From Cliona cf. orientalis (Eukaryota; Porifera; Demospongiae; Clionaida; Clionaidae), in contig OZ005692.1 in the NCBI GenBank assembly GCA_963930775.1, positions 2,528,135 through 2,592,134 of the forward strand: a DNA stretch of 64,000 bases, in the 5' to 3' direction. The notes beneath the pieces are model-generated. The model saw only the letters and a list, made by a program, of their open reading frames with translations, was not told the origin of the DNA and did not search any database. The stretch's first letter is position 1. Every line of letters begins with the position of its first letter. Of this stretch, positions 21,682-32,078 are shown one piece after another. The translations under genes were made by a program, and so were the position numbers.

Positions 21682-22978
21682 GGGGAGGACCGACTCAGAG
21701 AGCGAGAGACTCACATGAAACGAAGGTTCAATTCTCTCAAACACATAACTTTCTGGTCCAGTAAACTCTGTTGTATCTTTAGTCTTGAGGTGAACAACGA
21801 AAGAGAGGTAGTGCCATACGTTGTGTTCTTGGGTTATGTGCTGGTGGAATGTCACATCCTTGTTCTCAAAGGCACCTCGATCCAATCCTTTAATGAATAA
21901 AAAAATAATAATGAATATTATGTCCCCAACAATTATACTCGACTCTATGAAGAGTTGGTAGTTAATTATTAATTTTAAATGTGCATATCATCTTTCTGTA
22001 ACTATTAATAGGAAATGTTTGTTAGCAATACTAAAATTCCCTGACGTACATGAGTATTATGATGGCATACATGTACATGCACAATGTCATAATTATGCTC
22101 ACCACAAATGAAGCAATCATTCTTTAACTGTTCCTCTTTTCTGTTCTTCTCTGCTCTGAGGTCGGCAAAGGTGTCAATGATCACACCAAAGATGAGGTTC
22201 TGGAAGATGATGACAATCACTATCAGGAAGAAGGTGAGATCGTAGATGAATCGCAACGAAAACATTCTCTCCAGGACCTGTGAAACAAAGAGCAATATCA
22301 TAAAATTCATACAATCACACAAGTCTCTCTCTCTTCCCTCCCTTAATTTCCCTCAACCTCTCTCTCACCCCTCCCCCCTCCTTCCCATTTTCTGAACGTT
22401 CTCCCTCCCCACTATACCCTTCCTTCTCTCTCCCATGGCTATTTTTACAAGGTAAGCTCATTTTCTCAACATTCCTCTCCTCCCTCCATGCGGCTATCTC
22501 ATTTTCCTCCCCTCCCCCTACAGCTTTTTCTCTCTATTTATCTCTCCCTTCCCCTCCTCATTCTCATATGGCAGCTTAGCTGGCTTTCTCAAGACATCAC
22601 TGATTCCTCCTCCAGCTCTGATTCCCTCCTTGAAGGTGGTGATGAAGCACATGAACAGTGTGTCACAGCTTGGCTCCATGAACACAGGCCAGTCGTCCAT
22701 CTCCACTCTCTGCATCTGCTGACACTCAATACCATCTAGCTCCTGCACACATAATATCATGGCATAAAAAATGTCATAATTATGTATTGTTTGTATCACA
22801 TCAAATTTGGAATGTTGATACGTCATTTTTGACTTTCACCAGCTCAAACACTTCACGTGCCCAAGAAAGTAGGAGTCATTTTCTATTAAGCATGCTACAT
22901 ACAGTTCATCAATTACTAATACTGTAACAGTTAATATTATATTATTATGTTGTGAGTCAAGTACATGTATAAAAAGTG

Positions 22979-23104
22979 AATAAACGAAGATTCTTTTCGG
23001 ACAACTTAACTGTTCGGTAAAGTTTTACCGAACAGTTAAGTTGTCCGAAAAGAATCTTCGTTTTACCGAACAGTTAAGTTGTTCGAAAAGAATCTTCGTT
23101 TATT
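22979..23104. repeat. Long perfect inverted repeat with an added tandem arm
   Basis: The arm AAACGAAGATTCTTTTCGG plus ACAACTTAACTGTTCGGTAAA is followed after 2 nt by its exact reverse complement, and then by a second, nearly identical copy of that reverse complement (one change, GTCCG to GTTCG). Three arms of about 40 bp lie in a row in module 5 between gene C and exon 7; other modules lack it. It may be a foldback transposon or a replication-slippage product. Confidence 0.9.
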
Positions 23105-23357
23105 CATGCAGAGCAACTGAGAACGATGTCACTTTGTATAAAAAGTATTGCACAGAAAGTAAGGATGGTAATACAATAAACTACATAAACACATAACGAT
23201 CACTTGATGAAGCTTATTATGGTAATTAAAGTATTCTAGCACAATTGAAGGGTAACTAAAAGGTATGATACATTAATTCCTATGCACACAGGGAAAGTAT
23301 TACAGTTTTTATTATGCAGTTTTATGAGTCCAACATCCGATTTGTTTGTCTTCAATA

Positions 23358-24251
23358 TCACTGCACATAGAGTTCCATCAGGCTGATGGGTACGTCCTCA
23401 AATATTACGTGATCTGTTCCACAAATGCGGACCTTGATATCATCAGTTGTTGGATTAGCAAGTGTCACACTAAACCAAGGCGGAGTCCTCCCATCACTAC
23501 AACACTGACCTTCACACTGCTGGCCATCCCAGAGAGGATCACTAGTATAATTGAATACATCAGTATGTTCGAATGTACTAGTTGGATTTCCAGATTCGCA
23601 GTAGTAATTGTTTCCAACAAACGATGGTGGTCTTTGGGGTGTGAAAGAACTACCAGCTAGCGCACATGGACAGCTATAGACTTCCCTAGATTCAATAAGT
23701 TGCTCTGACAAACCAGCAGCATAAGTCCAGATATGTCTCCATGGCGAAGAACCATAGGTAATACTTACTCCATCAACGTATCCAATATCTATTGAAGCTT
23801 GCTGATTAAAAAAGATATCAGTACTTCCAACCTGGTATCCGATAACCTGTCCACAAACCTTGTTATACTGGCGACCACTGCCACTAGCAAAGCTCAAGCT
23901 TGAGCAGCTATATCTAATTCCCACATTACTAGGACGTCCGCAGGCTCTGACGCCATTGGCAGAGTACAATCTCAAGGAAGGAGGACACTGCTGTGTAGGA
24001 TCACTCATATTGAGGTAGGCTACACGATACCACTGCCCAGGCCCACAGCGAACAATTACAGTATTGTCATTTACAAATTGATGTATTGCACTTGAAGCAG
24101 CACTATGTAAGTTTTGTCGAGCTGCATCTCTGTCTTCTTGTGAAGGACAAATTTCTGTGCCAGGAATGACTTGGAGGCCCACTGAGTTCTGAGCAAATAC
24201 GGTTACTACCTCTATCTTTACTATTAAGATTACTAGCTTCACTACCAGCAT
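23358..24251 (-). CDS. Secreted cysteine-rich protein, copy C (intact)
   Basis: A 297-residue member of the family, counted from the ATG at 24251, which aligns with the starts of copies A, E and F (MLVVKLVILIVK...); an ATG 12 codons upstream would put a hydrophilic stretch before the signal peptide and is less likely. The signal peptide is followed by the usual [40 protein letters not shown] and [11 protein letters not shown] blocks. It differs from A mainly between blocks (GIRYSCSS, DIFFNQQAS) and at the C-terminal CGTDHVIFEDVPISL. It is nested on the same strand in the receptor module 5 intron between exons 5 and 7. An inverted CCAAT box lies at 24318-24322, as in A and B. No TATA match is seen upstream. 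Confidence 0.8.
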   Translation of the reverse strand: MLVVKLVILIVKIEVVTVFAQNSVGLQVIPGTEICPSQEDRDAARQNLHSAASSAIHQFVNDNTVIVRCGPGQWYRVAYLNMSDPTQQCPPSLRLYSANGVRACGRPSNVGIRYSCSSLSFASGSGRQYNKVCGQVIGYQVGSTDIFFNQQASIDIGYVDGVSITYGSSPWRHIWTYAAGLSEQLIESREVYSCPCALAGSSFTPQRPPSFVGNNYYCESGNPTSTFEHTDVFNYTSDPLWDGQQCEGQCCSDGRTPPWFSVTLANPTTDDIKVRICGTDHVIFEDVPISLMELYVQ

Positions 24252-24359
24252 ATTGGCTAGCTTATAGCTGCTATAGCTATGTACCACTTGCTATCAACAA
24301 TACGCACTAATAATGAGCCAATGGGCACAGCTCTTCCACTACATAAACCACATTATTAT

Positions 24360-25183
24360 AATATGGACATGTTTATCTGCTGATCCTGACTGCAATAAAT
24401 AATTGTCACTGAATTTATCTACACAAATACTGAAAGTGCATAAGAGAGCAGGTTATTTATCAAAACTGTGCATGCATCATGTAAGAGCAACAAAGAGTAT
24501 TAGGGAGAGTACGCAAGAACTACAAAAATATTAATACCAGTTACATGCAGCAATGAATATCACTGGTGCCAAACCTTCGGCGCTGTCAGATTTATAATAA
24601 TGATATTATATACTATGCAGGTATACCTATAAAGATGATCGTATATTATAATAATTAACAACTTCATAAAATTTAAAGTGGTACACAGTGATAATTTACA
24701 ATTGAATGAACACTTTGGACACATAATATATAGCTTGACTGGAGGCATGATTTGATTTTTCAACCGATACGGATACGTCATCACCAGAAAGGCCTCTAGA
24801 TCTGAAAATTGCGAGCGCGATAATGACACATGCTTCGCTGGATGCACCATAGGAGCACATACGTCCCCTGACCCCGCCTTCGTAACCCTCGCGCATGCGT
24901 ATAACTATAGCGCCTATCGATATAGCCAGCGTTCTATTTATATAGCTGGCCGGGATTGATCAGGCCAATGATGAGAGGGAACATACATATAGGTCAACAA
25001 AATAGTTAATAATGGGATACACTGTGCTAATGCACCCAATTAAGATACATAATTATCTTCTTATTTTATCCCACCCCACCATAATACATGGATGCACTTC
25101 ATGGCGTGATGCAAGTGCACAATATCAATGCCATAATTATAATTATAATATATTCTTGACGCTATCAAATGCCATGCACTTAC
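24360..25183. other. Module 5 intron with exon 6 deleted
   Basis: Nothing resembling exon 6 remains between gene C and exon 5. A CpG-rich patch around 24800-24920 looks like foreign insert sequence without recognisable ends. Confidence 0.4.
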
Positions 25184-25479
25184 CAGTAGTATCACGAATA
25201 GGAATTCATGGACTAAAAACCCTAAGAGGCAAATGGAGAGATAGAACCAGTGGTAGGGCAACTCAGGTTCAAGAAACACAGCCTTTGCTAGCTCCAGCTT
25301 GGCCTTGAAAGAGTTGGTGTTGGTGGAGGCTTGCTGTCGGCGAGGACGAAGGACTCCCTTGTTCGATATCAGACTCACCATGAAGATACCTTTATTGACA
25401 AGCTACATGTGCATGTGTGCAGTGCAAGTGTACATTTACACAGGATATTACATAAGTGAGTGTGTGTGCATAAAATATT

Positions 25480-25700
25480 GATGTATCATATTCATACCAA
25501 GTAGCTGATAATTTTAAAATTAATTTGGTGAAATGGCTCTCCTTTGGTGTTAAATTTGGCGATCTGAATGCTTAATATCACCATAGGCACATATTATGCA
25601 ATTAAGATCAATTATTGGCGAGTTTTTAATTTGATGATCTATACCAATTTGCCAAAACAAACCTCACCAAAGTTGCCCCACTACATGACTCTATGATGTA
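25480..25700. mobile_element. Decayed MITE relic in receptor intron 4 (module 5 copy)
   Basis: Contains TTTGGTGAAATGG, TTGGCGA and GCGAGTTTTTAATTTG motifs in inverted arrangement. The same relic lies at 30010-30230 (module 4) and 45475-45655 (module 1) in the corresponding intron, so it was inserted before the modules duplicated. Confidence 0.6.
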
Positions 25701-26280
25701 CATGTACATACTCGTACCTGTATCAATCCTAGAATAGTGAGTGTTGGTTGGACTCCGAGTGTGAGGATACTCCTGATAATGGCCAGCCTGCCAATGACTG
25801 GAAACATCGTCTTTCTTGCCTGCTTACTGAGGTAGACCATGGACAGCAAACACACGGCCAGTATCATCCACAGCAACGTTGACATCTTCAGGTCTCAGCT
25901 GCAGTGAGAGAGAGAGAGAGAATCATATCCGAATGCATGGTATTACCCATGGAAGTATAAGTTAGGCAAAAATATTGGGGGAGGGGGGGTGGTAGCAGTG
26001 GCGGTTGGGGAGTATTTTGTATCCCACGTACAGCATGCTTCTAGCACAAAAATTATATTAATGTCATTTGTGATCATGATCTCAGAAGGGAACGAAAAAG
26101 TTCATGAATAGCAAGATATTAAACTTCAAAGAATAGAAGGTCTCCAAGAAGAGGCATGGCCATTGGTGATATTGCCATGGCACATGGGGTATAGCTATGT
26201 GCTCTATGAGCTCTAATTTTACCTATAATAATATTATTATGCTAAATTAGCACCTAAACTACATAGACAGGTGCATGTTG

Positions 26281-26500
26281 TCTAACCACGCCCATTTAAT
26301 TGCCCATATCTCAGGGGTGTGGCTGCTACACTAGCCAGAAATTTTCATCTAATGTTCTCCATGGACTGCATATAACTAGGCCGGAATTCAAAGGGAGCTC
26401 GAGGGGCCAGGCCACACCCAAAACAGTGTTACCTGGTGCCTCAAAGATTGATGGTCATCAGAAGCTTATAAACAATCTGGCACTTGAAACACACAGCTGC
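26281..26500. mobile_element. CpG-decayed relic of the CAGGGGTGTGGCTGCT MITE family (module 4 flank)
   Basis: It reads in parallel with the GC-rich copy at 56970-57190: CTCAGGGGTGTGGCTGCT, TTCTCCATGGACTGCA, GGCCAGGCCACACCCAAAAC, ACACACAGCT. CpG sites of the 57-kb copy are mostly TG or CA here, as expected of old methylated DNA. Relatives lie at 31090-31250, 34080-34400 and 39590-39850, each downstream of a receptor tail. Confidence 0.7.
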
Positions 26501-27114
26501 AATAATTTTTATTTTGATCCTTAATAAGGGAAAACTAGAAAAAATGCTACTCTTTACGATATGGTGAATCAGTGAAATATTCCGCCACACCTGGCAACTA
26601 TACTCATACAAAAGCTCACTTCATTTGAATTGATCCTGCATGCATGCATGGGTGAAGTAACAATTCTCAATCACCAAAGCACCTTCACATGCAGCTGGCA
26701 TGGGTCAAAGGTCACACCTAATTGGAGGGAACGTGCATGCATACAGTAGTGAAAGGAAAGGAGTGCAAAATACCCACACAAGCTATTATAACCTCTTCCC
26801 CCATCCCATATCAATCAATATCACTAAGTCTAAATTTTGTGGTCCAACCATAATAATAGTAATAAGCAGCTCGAGTGTGCAAAATGTCATGAAAATGATA
26901 ATTTTATTGAAATGGCTGAAGAGGATTCTACAAGAAGAGACTGTATTAATAATTATTAACAAAAATAATTGAATCTAACAAGAAATCATTGTGGGAATCT
27001 TGGTCACTAAAGCTCAACCTTCAACAACTGAGGCATTGAAGATAATAAGAATAGCTACATGATAGCACAATCATGAAGGGGTGGCAGCTATAGGTCTAAA
27101 GAAGAATATTATCG

Positions 27115-28260
27115 CTACATGGTCCCTGCTGGGTAAGACGCCATTCTAGAGTGGTGAGGGTTCATCTGTAATGGCATCTGGGTCTGAATAGTTCTTTGCT
27201 GTTGAATCTTTCGTTGCTCCACCATCTATTGTGTATGAAGAAGAGAAAAAAAACATTATCAATAGTTAATTTGAACAAGTTAACACACACTATAATAACC
27301 CCGCTTCTCCATGAAAATCCTGCATAAATCCTGGAAGTACTGCTACAATCCTTGGCCCCCACCCATAATTTGGCAAAAAATATGTTCACTACATCCCCCC
27401 ACCCCTCCCACTCGCTTTTCCCCTCTTCCCCTCCCTTCTTCCTTTCTCCTCCCTCCTTATGCTTAACTTACACCTACCCTCAAGATACAATGCTCTCTAA
27501 TTAGCTACCTTTTCTCGTAGGTCGTTCAGCTGTGACGATAGATTCTTGACGAGGCTGGTGGTCTCCTTGAGCTGACGCTGAAGCTCCTTCATTTCATTCT
27601 GCTCCTGCTCCACCTCCTCTGTGTCCAGTGACATGCACCGCAGTCGTGGAAGCCACTCCAGATCAGCTTGTTTATTCTAAAGGAATAGTCAAACGATTGT
27701 GCATACATGGATGTGTAGCATAACTCTCTGGTCCAGTAAACTCTGTTGTGTCTTTAGTCTTGAGGTGAACAACGAAAGAGAGGTAGTGCCATACGTTGTG
27801 TTCTTGGGTTATGTGCTGGTGGAATGTCACATCCTTGTTCTCAAAGGCACCTCGACTCAATCCTGTAACAAATAAACAACAAAATAATAAATATTATGTC
27901 CCCAACAAATATATTAGACTAGTTGGTAGTTAATATTAAATGTGTAGATCATTTTCTAATAAGGAAATGTTTATAACACCAAAATTTCCTGACCTATGGT
28001 ATATCTAGAGGGAACAGTGCATGTCCATTTTGCATAATAATAATATTAAGATGGCATACATGTATACTAGTAATGTAATTATGCTCACCACAAATGAAGC
28101 AGCCATTCTTCAGCTGTTCCTCTTTTCTGTTCTTCTCTGCTCTCATGAGGTTGGCAAAGGTGTCAATGATTACACCAAAGATGAGGTTCTGGAAGATGAT
28201 GACAATCACTATCAGGAAGAAGGTGAGATCGTAGATGAATCGCAACGAAAACAGCCTCTC
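27115..28260 (-). pseudogene. IP3-receptor tail module 4, exons 8-11
   Basis: Exons e8 28260-28089, e9 27862 to about 27722 (truncated), e10 27676-27509, e11 27225-27115. Exon 8 encodes S6 and the CFICG half of the zinc-binding site, and has an extra codon (FANLMRAE). Exon 9 loses its last ten codons together with the intronic GA tract, so it has no normal donor. Exons 10 and 11 (coiled coil, MVEQRK tail) look clean. The pore exon is absent; the sequence breaks off in a poly-C run at 28540-28555 next to an inverted-repeat element. Exons 3 and 4 of the same module survive at 30245-30893. Confidence 0.75.
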
Positions 28261-28557
28261 CTGTGAAACGAAGAGCAATATCATAAAATTCATACAATCA
28301 CACAAGTCTCTCTCTCTCGCTCCCTTTCCCTCAACCTCTCTCTCACCCTCTCTTCCCCTCCTTCCTATTTTCTCAAAGTTCTTCCCACCCTCTATACCCT
28401 TCCTTATCTCTCTCTGCCTCTCCTATGGCCATTCTCACAAGGTAAGCTCATTTTCTCAACAATCCTCTCCCTCCTACAGACCTCCCTCTCTCCCTCTCCC
28501 TCCCCCTTCCGATTCTCACATGGCTATCTCATTTCCCTCCCCCCCCCCCCCCCCAAT

Positions 28558-28814
28558 AAGTGGATCACACTAATCTAATGTGGGTTGCCTCAGCTGCACT
28601 GGTACATTAATTCCTATCATAGTATATTTGTAATCCAATTAATTATAGATACTATCTCACACTTGCCAATTTATGAGATAGTTACTACATAAATTTCATA
28701 ACAATTTCATTTCATTCCGGTAGTTTAGTAGTATTATGAGAACAGTTTACTATGATGTGGAAGTATAGTGTGTGCAACTGAAGTAACCCACATTAGTTTA
28801 ATATAATCCACTTG
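28558..28814. mobile_element. MITE at the module 4 breakpoint
   Basis: The ends AAGTGGATCACACTAATC... and ...TTAATATAATCCACTT are inverted, with a second inverted pair TAATGTGGGTT / AACCCACATTA inside. It lies exactly where the receptor intron 7 sequence stops, suggesting a role in the deletion that removed the pore exon and the nested gene. Confidence 0.65.
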
Positions 28815-28920
28815 TTTTTACTGTACATGTATGAAACTAAGGGTTTATATAGATCCATCTCAAAACAGAGAAGTCATGAGGAAACAGATGTTTTGGGACT
28901 TAATGTGTAGCTTATTGCAT
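28815..28920 (-). pseudogene. Promoter remnant of a lost secreted-gene copy
   Basis: Matches the 5' flanks of copies E and F (ACTAAGGGTTTATATAGATCC ... GATGTTTTGGGACTT) in the same orientation, but no coding sequence follows. It shows that module 4 once contained the nested gene. Confidence 0.65.
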
Positions 28921-28949
28921 TAATTATTACAGTGGCCCAGAAGTGCACT

Positions 28950-29210
28950 TGTTTCGGTCCTCAACTCAATCCTGATTCTGATTCTCTGACTTGATTTTGA
29001 TTTTGATTTTGATTCTGATTCTCCAACTTGATTTTGATTTTTAATTTCGATTCTCTGACTTGATTCTTATTTTAATAGATCCCTTGTATAAAGTGGATTC
29101 TGATTCTCCAACTTGATTCCGATTTTAGATTTTTGATCTTGATTCTGATTCTCTGACTTGATTCTTATTTATAAGTGGATTTTGATTCTCTAACTTGATT
29201 CTTAGTGGTG
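28950..29210. repeat. Inverted copy of the AATCAA-type repeat array
   Basis: GATTCTGATTCTC and TTGATTTTGATTTTG units; reverse-complement relation to 19570-19850, including the border AGTGCACTTGTTTCGGTCCTC. Confidence 0.7.
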
Positions 29211-29700
29211 ACTCAAAATGATAGCTATCTGTCCTTCCAGAATGGCAGCTGGATTAGGGCCACAAGCAGCGTAAGTTTTCATCTCTCTCCCAAAACTCCC
29301 CCCCCCCCCCTCCTCAGCCCTCCCCTTCAGTCAGTAGCCAACTTTGGGTTACTAGTGGTGATGAAAATCATCTGTGTGGTGCGAGCCTTCATACAAGTCA
29401 AAAGATTCATTCGAGGATTCATCATGCTCATGGTATAGACTACCATCATGATCACATGCATGCCATTGACGGCACGGAGCTGGTGCAGGTAGTTTCTACC
29501 TCGGTGCAAGCAAAGAAAGAAAGTGAATGCACAAGGATAACTTACAACAGCATAGCATTTCCTACTAAGAGGTACTATTCCATGTAAACAGTCTTGTTAC
29601 TATCTATGGAAAAAGAATATACCGTGAGTGGGTTAACATCTTGCATGTACATGTATGTCATTGAAAAATATTATGTGGCTTGGTTTGCTAAAAACCAGTA
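29211..29700. other. Unassigned stretch with possible exon-like segments
   Basis: A plus-strand piece ending GCCACAAGCAGC|GTAAG near 29272 and an open segment from about 29327 to 29495 ending CTGGTGCAG|GTAG both finish at good splice donors and read as protein-like (SFQNGSWIRATSS; HAIDGTELVQ). The same interval is also open on the minus strand. I find no family match, so no gene is called. Confidence 0.25.
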
Positions 29701-29965
29701 GCTAATGGTCTTTTCTATGGGCTTCTTTTAAATATTAATCTTGGGGGGCATTTAAATGTTCCCTATAGCTAGCTACAGGTCCTTTAATTATTAATGGTAA
29801 GCCCAATGAGAATCACGTTAGAGAATCAGAATCCACTTACAAAATCGAAGTAAGAATCTAAATAGCTAAGAATTGAATTGGAGAAATAAAATCAAAATCA
29901 AGAGAATCAAGTCAGAGAATCAAAATCAAAATCAAGTCAGAGAATCAGAATTAAAATAAAAAAAA
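29700..29965. repeat. Second AATCAA-type repeat array
   Basis: Shares its left flank (CCCAATGAGAATCACGTTAG) with the 19480 array and then shows the same degenerate units, though shorter. Confidence 0.7.
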
Positions 29966-30254
29966 TAATCAAGTGCGTGTGCATAAATGTAAATGTGTAT
30001 AATATAAATGTACATGTATATTATACCAAGGAGCGGATGATTTTGACGAGCATTAAATTTGGTGAAATGGTTCTCCTTTGGTGTTAACAAAGTTTGAACT
30101 TGGTGATCTAAATGCTTACCACCATAGGCGTATATGCAATTAAGATCATTTGGCGAGTTTTTAATTTGACAATCTATACCAAAATAAATCTCGCCAAAAT
30201 TTCCCCACTATAATATGACTCTATGATGTACATACTCGTACCTGTATCAATCCC

Positions 30255-30289
30255 TAGTTTCGCGTAAGAGGGGCTGGCTCGCGAGACTA
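30255..30289. mobile_element. 35-bp miniature transposon with 9-bp target duplication
   Basis: The insert begins TAGTTTCGCG and ends CGCGAGACTA and is flanked on both sides by ATCAATCCC (30246-30254 and 30290-30298). The corresponding sites in module 5 (25720s) and module 1 (45680s) are empty. Ends and duplication length match the 407-bp element at 7861-8267. It sits inside exon 4. Confidence 0.85.
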
Positions 30290-30529
30290 ATCAATCCCAG
30301 AATAGTGAGTGTTGGTTGAACTCCGAGTGTGAGGATATACTGTTTATATCTGTGTTTGATACACAGCACGTGTTCATGTAAACTTTACTAGAACACCACA
30401 GACCCTTCCAGCTGGGGGTGTTTGATACACAGCGTGTAGCGGGGGGAGGTGGCGGGAAACCCAATATTAAGATGGAAAGCTATAATTACTATGTGTGGGA
30501 AACCAAATACTCCCCCACCACCTCCCCCT

Positions 30530-30557
30530 CCCCCCCCCCCCCCCCCCCCCCCCCCCC
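30530..30557. repeat. Poly-C run in intron 3 relic
   Basis: A long C tract, with a C/G-run counterpart at 46207-46230 in module 1, so it is part of the duplicated intron. Confidence 0.8.
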
Positions 30558-31089
30558 AAAAATAATATTTTGCCTAACCTCTATTATCTATGCTTGCATG
30601 GGTAATAGATGCACTCTGTAACATGGTTTACTCTCTCTTTCTCTCTCTCTCACTACAGCTGAAGTAGACCTGAATAATATTATGTCGACGTTGCTGTGGA
30701 TGATATTGGCAGTGTGTTTGCTGTCCATGGTCTACCTCAGTAAGCAGGCAAGAAAGACGACGTTTCCAGTCATTGGCAGGCTGGCCATTATCAGGAATAT
30801 GCATGTGTGTACCTATGATGCTTGTGTCCTTGTAAAAAGATTAGAAACAAAGTGACCATGACATTGACGATTATTGCCAAGTAGCTAGCCAAGCCACACC
30901 TTTTCCCACAGGATTTCCCTATATGTACATGTAGCCCAATTTCACAGAATTGCATTCTAAGACTTGTGGTGCATATGCAAGGGGGAGCCCCCGGTCCCTT
31001 GTGTTCAATGGCCCCGGCCCACCCCCAATGAAACCCTGGTACACTTCTGGTGCTAGCTAGCTATCATTTTTTCAAGTTAACCAATATTA

Positions 31090-31250
31090 TGCTCTAATTG
31101 CCCATGTCTCAGGGGTGTGCATGGCTGCTTCACTAGCTGACCGAAAGTGTTCATTTAATGTTCTCCATGGACTCCATGAAAGCTAGCTAGGCGGCACCAG
31201 AATTCGAAGGGATGGGCCAGGCCACACCCAAAACAGCATTATCTAGTGTG
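31090..31250. mobile_element. Relic of the CAGGGGTGTG MITE family (module 3 flank)
   Basis: TCTCAGGGGTGTGCATGGCTGCT, GTTCTCCATGGACT and CCAGGCCACACCCAAAACAGC match the family described at 26281-26500. The element is truncated at its right side, where receptor exon 11 begins. Confidence 0.65.
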
Positions 31251-31663
31251 GTGAGGGCTCATCTGTAGCTAATGGCATCTGGATCTGAATAGTTCTTTGC
31301 TGTTGAATCTTTTGTTGCTCCACCATCTATTGTGTATGAAGAAGAGAAAACATTACCTGCAATAGTTAATTAATATGTACTATTATGATATAATAATCAT
31401 GAATAATCCCCCTTCTCCAAAGAAAATCCTGCATAAAACCCTAAAGTACTGCTACAATCCTTGGCCCCCACCCATAATTTGGCAAAATATTTGTTCCATT
31501 TGCACCCCATTACATCCACCCCCCCCCCCCCCACCCCCATCCTCTCTCTCTCCCACTCACTTTTCCCCTCTTTTTCTCCTCCCTCCTTCTTATGCTTAAT
31601 TTACACCCCACCCTCAAGATACAATGTCCTCTAATTAACTACCTTTTCTCGTAGGTCGTAGAG
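31246..31663 (-). pseudogene. IP3-receptor module 3, exon 11 and exon 10 fragments
   Basis: The exon 11 relic (about 31336-31246) has lost its stop-codon end. The exon 10 relic (about 31663-31643) keeps only the last bases and the donor (CTACGAGAAAAG|GTAG). The text then changes abruptly at 31664 to an unrelated block, which is the left border of the inverted segment holding gene D and the pore exon. Confidence 0.7.
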
Positions 31664-32078
31664 GTCTCTAAGTGAAATAATGGGCCTCCAACTGACCATG
31701 CAATCAGATTTCTGTATTAAATTTTGTTACAACTATTAACTGCAGTTAGTGTATATTAGGTCTGTGCATGAGTACATGTATACGATAATGTAGAGATACT
31801 AACAGAGCCTGGTTGAATATACTGCAGTAGCTACTGTAACATTAATTAATTTTATTCAATGCACATTGAATACAACAAGCTACATAAAAAGTCCCAAAAC
31901 ATATGCATCCTGTTTCCTGTCGGCTTCTCGGTTTTGAGATGGATCCATATAAATCCTTAGTTTAAATTCGTATAATAATATGTACATACTTCCGTAGTCA
32001 CAGTAGTGCTCACTTGCTCATTATTATATAGCACAATCTCGTTGATAGCGAGTATAGCAGCTATAAGAATTAGCCAAT
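31664..32078 (+). promoter_or_regulatory. 5' flank and TATA-like promoter of copy D
   Basis: Inverted equivalent of the 5' flanks of E and F: GATGGATCCATATAAATCC at 31939-31957 corresponds to the TATATAAACCC element, about 125 bp before the ATG. Function as a core promoter is inferred from position and conservation. Confidence 0.5.

Larger units (their letters stand above)
20939..25898 (-). pseudogene. IP3-receptor tail module 5 (exons 4-5 and 7-11, decayed)
   Basis: Exons aligned to module 1: e4 25898-25718, e5 25402-25184, e7 22735-22571 (approximate), e8 22277-22103, e9 21887-21715, e10 21501-21334, e11 21049-20939. Exon 6 (S5) is missing. Exon 4 has lost 4 bp (frame shift near its start), and the donor of exon 7 has changed from GT to AT, although exons 5 and 8 to 11 still read well. 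The acceptor of exon 7 has moved a few bases to a new AG. Exon 8 gains two codons (VL). Intron 9 holds a long GA/CT tract (21570-21680). Secreted gene C sits between e5 and e7. It is a decayed duplicate and could at most be transcribed in part. Confidence 0.8.
30245..30893 (-). pseudogene. IP3-receptor module 4, exons 3-4 split by a 458-bp inversion
   Basis: Exon 3 (S1) fragment reads minus at 30893-30813. The 3' part of exon 4 reads minus at 30338-30245, but its 5' part, with acceptor CTACAG, reads plus at 30659-30796. Turning the block 30339-30796 round restores the order exon 3, intron 3, exon 4 exactly, and the intron text (AAAGTTTACATG ... GTGTTCTAG) also becomes collinear with 46220-46300 of module 1. 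So a clean small inversion cut exon 4. The exon also carries a 35-bp insertion (30255-30289) and an in-frame addition near its start. Confidence 0.8.

Noticed and set aside
21524-21718. Open frames of alternating Arg-Glu or Ser-Leu over GA/CT tracts (also near 35554, 41300 and 46563)
   Set aside because: Pure dinucleotide repeats are open in several frames; they lie in receptor introns.
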